Source: Ruminococcaceae bacterium UBA6413
Lineage (GTDB): Bacteria; Bacillota; Clostridia; Oscillospirales; Ruminococcaceae
NCBI GenBank assembly: GCA_002437415.1
Contig: DJPL01000077.1
Coordinates: 1-64,000 of the forward strand
Length of the DNA: 64,000 bases
Direction: 5' to 3'
Positions 58,021 through 64,000 of this stretch are shown one piece after another. The notes beneath the pieces were generated by a model that had not been told where the DNA came from, made no database searches, and was given only the letters and a program-made list of their open reading frames with translations. A program made the position numbers and the translations under genes. Numbering within the stretch: the first letter of the stretch is position 1; each line of letters begins with the position of its first letter.

Positions 58021-58584
58021 ATGCTATATATCGCTCTTGCGGTAGCCGCAGGACTGATCGGACTGGATCAGCTTACAAAGATACTGATCGATAAGAATAT
58101 GGAGCTTCATCAGTCGATACCGATAATATCATTCGGGGATACAAATGTACTGAATATCACCTACGAGAGAAACCCGGGTGCTGCTTTCAGCATTCTTGAA
58201 GGCAAGCAGATGTTTCTTGTGATATTCACTGCGATAATAATTGTCGCTATGCTCTATCTGATGATATCGAAAAGGGTCAAGCGCCCCACCTATATCTGGT
58301 CTATGTCGCTCATAGTAGCGGGCGGACTGGGAAACCTTATCGACAGAGTGTTAAGAGGCGAGGTAGTTGACTTTATCGATGTACGGATAATCAACTTTGC
58401 CGTGTTCAATGTGGCAGATATATGCGCCGTACTCGGTGCGATAGGACTGCTCTTATTCGTTGTCATTGATGAGATAAAGGAACAGAAAAACAAGAGATCG
58501 GCAAAGAATAACGAAAATGCCGATGGTAACAAGAAACAGGACACTACCGCGATGAAAGCAGAAACGGTAAGTGAGGAAAAATAA
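58021..58584 (+). CDS. lspA: Lipoprotein signal peptidase LspA
   Basis: A 187-residue inner-membrane aspartic peptidase that removes signal peptides of lipoproteins. Four membrane helices; catalytic Asp in GGLGNLIDRV and FNVADICAV, with NPGAAFS between. A charged tail of about 35 residues (NENADGNKKQD...) extends the usual C-terminus. Many lipoproteins in this window are its substrates. Confidence 0.94.
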   Translation: MLYIALAVAAGLIGLDQLTKILIDKNMELHQSIPIISFGDTNVLNITYERNPGAAFSILEGKQMFLVIFTAIIIVAMLYLMISKRVKRPTYIWSMSLIVAGGLGNLIDRVLRGEVVDFIDVRIINFAVFNVADICAVLGAIGLLLFVVIDEIKEQKNKRSAKNNENADGNKKQDTTAMKAETVSEEK

Positions 58585-58604
58585 CACCGCTACGGAGGGT
58601 AATA

Positions 58605-59516
58605 TTGCATTACGAATTTACCTGTGAAACAGGCGGCGAAAGAACAGACAAATTTCTTGCACAGCAGGACATAGGAATAACCCGATCAGCAGCCGCCGCT
58701 CTCATAGAGCAGGGCTGCTGTCTTGTAAACGGGAAAAATGCCGCCAAGAACCTTAAGCTGAAAGCGGGAGATGCTATAACGCTTGATGTGCCCGAGGCAC
58801 AGCCTGCCGACATTCTCCCGGAAAATATACAGCTTGATATCGTCTATGAGGACAGCGACCTGCTTGTGGTGAACAAGCCAAAGGGTATGGTGGTGCACCC
58901 TGCACCGGGGCACTACAGCGGAACGCTTGTCAATGCACTGATGTATCACTGCGGCGACAGTCTTTCGGGGATAAACGGAGTTATCCGCCCCGGGATAGTG
59001 CACAGGATAGACAGGGATACAAGCGGTCTACTGATCGTTGCCAAGAACGACACGGCGCACAATGTGCTTGCCGAGCAGATAAAGGTGCACAGCTTCACAA
59101 GAGAATATATGGCTGTGGTGCAGGGCGTTATTAAAGAGGACGGCACGGTCAATGCCCCGATAGGCAGGCATAAGATCGACCGCAAGAAGATGTGTGTCAC
59201 GACCGAGAATTCACGTGAAGCGGTAACGCATTACTTTGTCGAGCAGACGTACAGGAACAATACGCTCGTAAGGCTGCGGCTTGAGACCGGAAGAACGCAT
59301 CAGATAAGGGTCCACATGGCGTATATAGGTCACCCGGTGACAGGCGATGAGGTGTACGGAAACGGCAGTCCGAAGTGGCTGTGCGGTCAGTGCCTTCACG
59401 CGAAGAAGATAGGATTTGTCCACCCTAACGGACAGTATATGGAGTTTGACAGCGAGCTTCCCGACTATTTTCAGAAGCTGCTGAAGAACCTTGAAACACA
59501 GAAGACAGAGATATAA
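58605..59516 (+). CDS. rluD: RluA/RluD-family pseudouridine synthase
   Basis: A 303-residue enzyme with an N-terminal S4 domain (ERTDKFLAQQDIGITRSAAAALI) and a catalytic domain with HRIDRDTSGLLI (catalytic Asp) and LETGRTHQIRVHMAYIGHP. It makes pseudouridine in 23S rRNA. Directly after lspA, the usual pair. The start is TTG at 58605 with GGAGGG nine bases upstream. The exact target (RluD versus RluA-like) is inferred from position and length. Confidence 0.92.
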   Translation: MHYEFTCETGGERTDKFLAQQDIGITRSAAAALIEQGCCLVNGKNAAKNLKLKAGDAITLDVPEAQPADILPENIQLDIVYEDSDLLVVNKPKGMVVHPAPGHYSGTLVNALMYHCGDSLSGINGVIRPGIVHRIDRDTSGLLIVAKNDTAHNVLAEQIKVHSFTREYMAVVQGVIKEDGTVNAPIGRHKIDRKKMCVTTENSREAVTHYFVEQTYRNNTLVRLRLETGRTHQIRVHMAYIGHPVTGDEVYGNGSPKWLCGQCLHAKKIGFVHPNGQYMEFDSELPDYFQKLLKNLETQKTEI

Positions 59517-59544
59517 AACGGCATAAACAAAGGAAAAGACGACT

Positions 59545-60348
59545 ATGGATTTCTCAAATGTAATTATAATGAGCGACCTTGACGGCACGCTCCTGAACGA
59601 CAAGAAAGAGATTTCGCCGCGCGATATGGAGTCGATAAACGACTTCTGTGACAAGGGCGGAATGTTCACGATAGCTACCGGAAGAGGCTACTCTATGGCA
59701 AAGCCGATAGCGGAAAAGCTGAAGCTGAGGATACCTGCCGTGATCTTCAACGGCTCGGCGGTGTACGACTTCGACAAGGAAGAATTCCTGTGGCAGTGCG
59801 AGGTCACGCAGAAGGCAAGGGACTACATAAGGCTTGTCATGGAGAAGTTTCCCGATGTGGGGATAGAGGTGCTTCATAAGCACACGGTATACGTCCCTGC
59901 ACTGAACGATGTCGAGAGGGCGCACATGGCGCTTGAGAACGTGCACGGCGATGTGTGCAGTGTTGACGATATCCCGCATGAGGGCTGGCTTAAGGTGCTG
60001 TTCGCGTACCCGGAGGACAAGATGCCGGAGCTTGCGAGGTTCATTAACGAGCACTGCGCAGAAGGAACAAACAGAGTGCTTTCCGCGCCGTTCTTCTACG
60101 AGCTGTTGCCAGAGGGAGTGAGCAAGGCATACGGCTACAAGCAGCTGCTCAGGGTGACAGGTAGCGAGGACAGGTTCACTGTTGCGGCGGGCGACTACCC
60201 GAATGACGCTGAGATGGTACGCAGTGCGGATCTGGGCGTTGCCGTAAGCAATGCGCATGATGATGTAAAGTCGGCGGCTGATATCGTAATCGGCTCAAAT
60301 AATGATGACCCGATGACACATATAATTGAGAAAATCAAACAAATGTAA
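59545..60348 (+). CDS. HAD-superfamily Cof-type phosphatase
   Basis: A 267-residue HAD hydrolase with MSDLDGTLLND (nucleophile and acid Asp), ATGRGYSMAKP, and the C-terminal GDYPNDAEMVRSADLGVAVSNA. The cap of about 90 residues is type C2 (Cof). Such enzymes dephosphorylate sugar phosphates or cofactors such as PLP or FMN; the substrate cannot be told. It is the last gene of the housekeeping run. Confidence 0.92.
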   Translation: MDFSNVIIMSDLDGTLLNDKKEISPRDMESINDFCDKGGMFTIATGRGYSMAKPIAEKLKLRIPAVIFNGSAVYDFDKEEFLWQCEVTQKARDYIRLVMEKFPDVGIEVLHKHTVYVPALNDVERAHMALENVHGDVCSVDDIPHEGWLKVLFAYPEDKMPELARFINEHCAEGTNRVLSAPFFYELLPEGVSKAYGYKQLLRVTGSEDRFTVAAGDYPNDAEMVRSADLGVAVSNAHDDVKSAADIVIGSNNDDPMTHIIEKIKQM

Positions 60349-60603
60349 CGTATGGTACGTACCGGTGGTTCATTTTGGTACGGTTTTGGTATGAAAGATA
60401 AAAAACAGGTCGCAAATATGCGGGCTACTCGAAAAATGCACTGATATCCAATTGCTGTAAATAAAGTCGGTGGGATAAGTGCTGTAAAAGTGGCAATGAA
60501 AATTTTGCTTTAGTATTTTATAATATGCAGATGATATCATAGAGTGCGATGTTCATCGACGAACGTGATTATTATATAATTGGAATTTGGAAAGGAGAAT
60601 TAT

Positions 60604-60756
60604 ATGAAACAAGAACCTGATTACAAGCTCAAAAGACGAATGGAACGAATTGAACATGAAAAGAAGATAAGCAGGACATACAGCCGTAACTGGATCATAT
60701 GTATCGGGTCGCTTGCGATTATTATATTGGCGGTGTTTGTGTTTGGTGGAAAGTGA
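60604..60756 (+). CDS. Small single-helix membrane peptide
   Basis: A 50-residue peptide beginning MKQEPDYKLKRR: charged, basic N-terminal half (about 1-28) and one hydrophobic helix (about 31-47) with GGK at the end. AAAGGAG lies 7 nt before the ATG, so translation is likely. Its stop is 13 bp before the promoter of the FnIII protein gene. No known family. The stretch 60349-60603 holds nothing else I can support. Confidence 0.6.
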   Translation: MKQEPDYKLKRRMERIEHEKKISRTYSRNWIICIGSLAIIILAVFVFGGK

Positions 60757-60769
60757 TGTCGGGGAATAC

Positions 60770-60798
60770 TTGACAATTATCGGTTGTAGTGATATACT
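60770..60798 (+). promoter_or_regulatory. Promoter of the FnIII protein gene
   Basis: TTGACA (60770-60775), 17-bp spacer, TATACT (60793-60798), leaving a leader of about 135 nt before the gene. Confidence 0.75.
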
Positions 60799-60941
60799 TA
60801 TGATAGTATTTGGCAGAAATATAGCGATTGATCATGAGAAAAGTGCGTTGATATCATGCAACAGTATATATGATATTTAAGGCATGGCTTGCTGTGAGGC
60901 ACTGTGCCTGTTTATTTAATACATATAAGGAGGAAATACAT

Positions 60942-63623
60942 ATGAAACTGTGTAAAATAACTTCCGGGATTATGGCGGCGATTATGGCTTTTTCCGTGGT
61001 CGGCACGCCTGTAGGCGATATAATCCCCGAAGTAAGTAAAAAAATCAGTGCATCGGCGGCACCGGAAGAAACTGTGCTTGCCAAATCGAGTGCGACAGGG
61101 TACAGTTATACGATAACTCCGCTTCTTGCTCCGTTTAATGAATATTTCTTTGTAAAGACGGACAACCCCGATCCTACATCGTTCAGATTTGCGGATAAAA
61201 CCAGTGCGTATATTGAAGATGAACCGAGCGTTATAAGTGTTGATTGGGATTCTTGGAACGAAAAGCCATACCTTTATCAGGACATCAAATATCAGAACAG
61301 GAATACCGGCAGGGTAGACGGCGGTTATATTTTCTACGGCTCGTATACTGACGGCGGAGAAATAGTATTACAGACAAATAGCGGTTCGGACAGGTATGAT
61401 GTTACCTGGAATGATACGCAGATCAAACTTGAACTTCCTGCTCTTAAAGACAAAGTTGACTATCTTATTGATACATACGCCACAAAATCTTCTTTCTTTG
61501 ACAATATGGACGCGGTGCAGGAAGGTTTTTCATCTATATGCCTTTACAGTGGCTCGTACATTAAAGGAAAACTGAAACGTTCTACCGACTACTGGGGAAT
61601 GTCAACATCACCTCATAAGGATCAGCTTTTCTATATTCAGTCGCCTTATACGCGAGAGGACAGTTATTCGCTTTTTGCGTCTGCAATATATCCTTACCGT
61701 TATGATTCTCTCGGGTTCCCGAGTGTTATGGCAAGCGTTGCAAAGCGGCTTGACAGCTCGGCTGAAGTGTCGTGGGATGATGATTATCATTATATTGTGA
61801 ATGTTACTTATAAGGGTACTACTTGTTCATACGGCGGTCAGGGAAACGGCGAAGGACAGGGTATCAGCGAAGACAAGATAAAGCAGTATTACACTTTCGG
61901 TGAAGGTGGTACTGTGATCACTCTTGAAGATACAAAGAAGCTGCTCGATGAATATTCACAGGTTGAAATGAAAGATGATATTCCCCGTGCAGATTCGATC
62001 ACATGGAAGAGCATATACAATACAGTAGGGTATGGCTCATGGGTGCGCCTGATAGAAATTACAGGCATATTCGGCGGAACTCAGACCGGATACAGCTATC
62101 TGTACAGAAACGGTGACGGCAGTAATTTCTACACCGACAGTGCAGGCGATAACGGATCTGAAATATACTGGGGCGGCGATCTCGGATACGCTTCGGACGT
62201 ATGGGTTGACGGAAGATATGTTGACGCATGGGAATGCTATGTCCCGGGCGAAAAGTTCGAGGATCATCCTTACAGTGATATCCTGCTGAAAATGTCTGTT
62301 CCTCAGATAAAATACGAATACGAAAATATTTATAACGAGGAAACAGGTCTTTATGATACTGATTTCACTATAATTTCTGAAAGTGAAGTGCAGAAAAGCG
62401 TTCTGTTCAGTTATCAGTCAGATAAAAATCTGTGGCGTTGTTTTGATGTCGATGAATTATACGATGATGATTGTGCAAGTTATTATGATATTGAGTATTT
62501 GGTGCGCGAAGGACTGCTTGATAAGAAATATCTGAGGGATTATGCGCTTACGCCTGATGATGTGGCAAAGCTGAAAGTTGACAGAAATACTAATAAAATT
62601 CCCGATGATTATTACATTTATGATCAGACGGTAAAGCCGGGAACAAGCCTTAAAAATCATACGCACGACTATGCTACCGATTCTGTTGTGAAACCGACAT
62701 ATACTGCAAAGGGTTACACGCTTCAGAAGTGCAAGATATGCGGTGCGGAAAAAAAGATCAATTACACCGCAAAGCTCACACTTGCAAAGGTGACAGGTGT
62801 TAAGCTTGCAGGCAGAGCGGCTGACGCACTGCGTATCAGCTGGAATAAGGACGCATCAGCCGACGGTTACATTGTCGATATATACAAGGACGGCAAGTGG
62901 GCTCGTGCGGCTAAGATCACAAGCAATGCCACAACGACCTACAGAGCAAGCGGACTTAAGGCTTCTACCGTGTACAAGTTCAGGGTAAGAGCGTACAAGA
63001 TGGAAGGTAAGACGGCGGTTTACGGAGCTTACAGCTCGACTGTTTCCGCTAGAACAAATCCGTCTGTTATGACAGGTGCAAAGCTTAGCGGAAGAGCGGC
63101 TGACGCACTGCGTATCAACTGGACTAAGAATGCTTCGGCTGACGGATATATCGTTGAGATGTATCAGAGTGGCAAGTGGGCGCGTGTTGCAAAGATCACA
63201 AACAACAGCACCACGACATTCAGAAAAGCGGGTCTTAAGGCTTCGACTGTCTATAAGTTCAGAGTGAGAGCGTACAAGATGAGCGGTAAGACTGCGCTTT
63301 ACGGTAATTATAGCGCTACTGTAACCGCAAGAACAAACCCGTCAATAGTAAAGGGCGTTAAGATTGGCGGCAAGGCTAAGGACGCTTTACGGGTAAATTG
63401 GACTAAGAATACCTCTGCACAGGGTTACATCGTGGAGATGTACAAGGGCGGAAAGTGGGTACGCGTTGCGAAGATTACTAACGGCAATACTACTACTTAC
63501 AGGAAGGCAGGACTTGCTAAGAATACTACTTATAAGTTCAGGGTTTGCGCTTACTATATGAGCGGTAAGACGGCGCTTTACGGTGGATACGGAAGTGTTA
63601 GTGGGAAGACCGCGGCTAAATAA
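60942..63623 (+). CDS. Secreted protein with zinc-ribbon-like module and three FnIII domains
   Basis: An 893-residue exported protein; signal peptide about 1-33, cut near SASAAP. Residues about 40-585 have no domain I can name. A short Cys module (HTHDYATD...CKICGAEKK, about 580-608) precedes three fibronectin type III domains at about 612-708, 709-803 and 804-893, each with LAGRAADALRISW, DGYIV and STVYKFRVRAYKM. The first 60 residues of each are close copies at the DNA level. No sortase motif is seen at the end. Probably a surface or secreted carbohydrate- or protein-binding protein. The start at 60942 follows AAGGAGG. Confidence 0.82.
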   Translation: MKLCKITSGIMAAIMAFSVVGTPVGDIIPEVSKKISASAAPEETVLAKSSATGYSYTITPLLAPFNEYFFVKTDNPDPTSFRFADKTSAYIEDEPSVISVDWDSWNEKPYLYQDIKYQNRNTGRVDGGYIFYGSYTDGGEIVLQTNSGSDRYDVTWNDTQIKLELPALKDKVDYLIDTYATKSSFFDNMDAVQEGFSSICLYSGSYIKGKLKRSTDYWGMSTSPHKDQLFYIQSPYTREDSYSLFASAIYPYRYDSLGFPSVMASVAKRLDSSAEVSWDDDYHYIVNVTYKGTTCSYGGQGNGEGQGISEDKIKQYYTFGEGGTVITLEDTKKLLDEYSQVEMKDDIPRADSITWKSIYNTVGYGSWVRLIEITGIFGGTQTGYSYLYRNGDGSNFYTDSAGDNGSEIYWGGDLGYASDVWVDGRYVDAWECYVPGEKFEDHPYSDILLKMSVPQIKYEYENIYNEETGLYDTDFTIISESEVQKSVLFSYQSDKNLWRCFDVDELYDDDCASYYDIEYLVREGLLDKKYLRDYALTPDDVAKLKVDRNTNKIPDDYYIYDQTVKPGTSLKNHTHDYATDSVVKPTYTAKGYTLQKCKICGAEKKINYTAKLTLAKVTGVKLAGRAADALRISWNKDASADGYIVDIYKDGKWARAAKITSNATTTYRASGLKASTVYKFRVRAYKMEGKTAVYGAYSSTVSARTNPSVMTGAKLSGRAADALRINWTKNASADGYIVEMYQSGKWARVAKITNNSTTTFRKAGLKASTVYKFRVRAYKMSGKTALYGNYSATVTARTNPSIVKGVKIGGKAKDALRVNWTKNTSAQGYIVEMYKGGKWVRVAKITNGNTTTYRKAGLAKNTTYKFRVCAYYMSGKTALYGGYGSVSGKTAAK

Positions 63624-63656
63624 AGCTCAGATTAAAAGCAAAAATCAATAATTACG

Positions 63657-63694
63657 ACCGGGCGGCGATGGGAAAATCGTTGCCCGGTTTTTTT
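63657..63694 (+). terminator. Terminator after the FnIII protein gene
   Basis: CCGGGC / GCCCGG with an inner CGAT/ATCG stem, followed by TTTTTTT; 33 bp after the stop codon. Confidence 0.85.
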
Positions 63695-63719
63695 GTGGTG
63701 GGGTATGTGGTGCTTTAAT

Positions 63720-63975
63720 GATGTTTGTGGGAATGGAGATAATCGGGGCTGCGGGAGGGGCAAGCCGCCTACCCTACGAAAGGAATGCAGGATATATTCC
63801 TTTGGCGGTGATGGCAAGAGTGGTGATGTTGGCGGCGGCGATCCTTCAATAGTTGGCTGAGCAAGACTTAAGCAACAGAAGCTTACCTTTGGCAAGGGAG
63901 CCAAGTAATGGTGATAGTGCGATTTGGCGGTGTTTGTGGAGGTGGAGATAATCAGGGCAACGGGCAGGGCAAGCA
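63720..63975 (+). repeat. Degenerate GC-rich intergenic repeat at the right edge
   Basis: GTGGGAATGGAGATAATCGG (about 63727) has a partner GTGGAGGTGGAGATAATCAG (about 63936), each followed by a GGG.GGGCAAGC block (63757, and diverged at 63964). The first also matches the small repeats at 25.9-26.1 kb. No gene is supported in 63695-64000. Confidence 0.5.
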
Positions 63976-64000
63976 ATGCAAGGACGCATTAAATGTGTGT

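Noticed and set aside
59554..60258. 234-codon minus-strand ORF opposite the HAD phosphatase
   Set aside because: The plus frame has all HAD motifs; the minus frame is Arg/His/Leu rich shadow.
63632..63976. 114-codon minus-strand ORF at the right edge
   Set aside because: Pro/Ser-rich translation of intergenic repeats and a terminator; no ribosome-binding site.

Overview
The window reads as chromosome of a low-to-mid GC anaerobic Firmicute of the Clostridia, most likely a gut Oscillospiraceae/Ruminococcus-like species ([Eubacterium] siraeum-type). This rests on a Rex-headed [FeFe]-hydrogenase operon with a PAS-containing sensory hydrogenase, the gene order miaB-ricA/ylbF-mutS-mutL-miaA-hfq, a Gram-positive division block (yggS-sepF-ylmH-divIVA-lspA-rluD), an FprA flavodiiron protein and many lipoprotein/FnIII surface proteins. 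Species is inference. I see no rRNA, tRNA, CRISPR array, prophage or transposase gene.

Layout. 1-478: a long imperfect palindrome and a strong terminator. 0.48-5.0 kb: two-component system plus a fused ABC exporter. 5.2-6.6 kb: secreted ComEC-like metallo-beta-lactamase lipoprotein. 6.6-7.6 kb: cloverleaf repeats, a type I toxin-antitoxin module and a GC-rich repeat. 7.6-9.0 kb: a CPA-type antiporter under a fluoride riboswitch. 9.0-21.0 kb (minus strand): yicC, ynbB-like lyase, GNAT, two M42 peptidases, LysR, then the hydrogenase operon rex / [2Fe-2S] / hot-dog thioesterase / hydS / PP2C / group B hydrogenase. 21.2-25.7 kb: TetR and the ABC transporter it probably represses, with three matching operators. 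26.2-31.4 kb (minus): fprA, a membrane protein, TtcA-like thiolase, AzlCD, SGNH hydrolase. 31.5-34.8 kb (minus): a cysteine-type amino-acid ABC importer preceded by a 36-codon leader peptide with three consecutive Cys codons and overlapping alternative hairpins. 34.9-45 kb: acetyltransferases, a flavin reductase, a kinase, an AT-rich secreted C39-like protein, ahcY and mtaD, and two genes sharing a duplicated promoter-leader. 45.1-45.85 kb: a second type I toxin-antitoxin module and a 94-bp tandem repeat. 45.9-60.3 kb: the housekeeping block. 60.6-63.6 kb: a small membrane peptide and a secreted protein with three FnIII domains.

The least ordinary structure is the repeat system at 6.6-7.1 and 45.1-45.8 kb. 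Several sigma-A-type promoters there carry their -35 hexamer in the loop of a perfect or near-perfect inverted repeat whose arm sequence differs between copies. Some of these promoters drive type I antitoxin RNAs, two sit directly in front of 76-nt cloverleaf-forming repeats, and one is the apparent promoter of miaB. Other signals worth checking are the Cys-codon attenuator, a 34-bp double palindrome inserted exactly between Shine-Dalgarno and start of the hydrogenase gene, and the H2-sensing operon itself.

Start sites were chosen by Shine-Dalgarno spacing. Family assignments come from motifs read by eye; no database search was possible.
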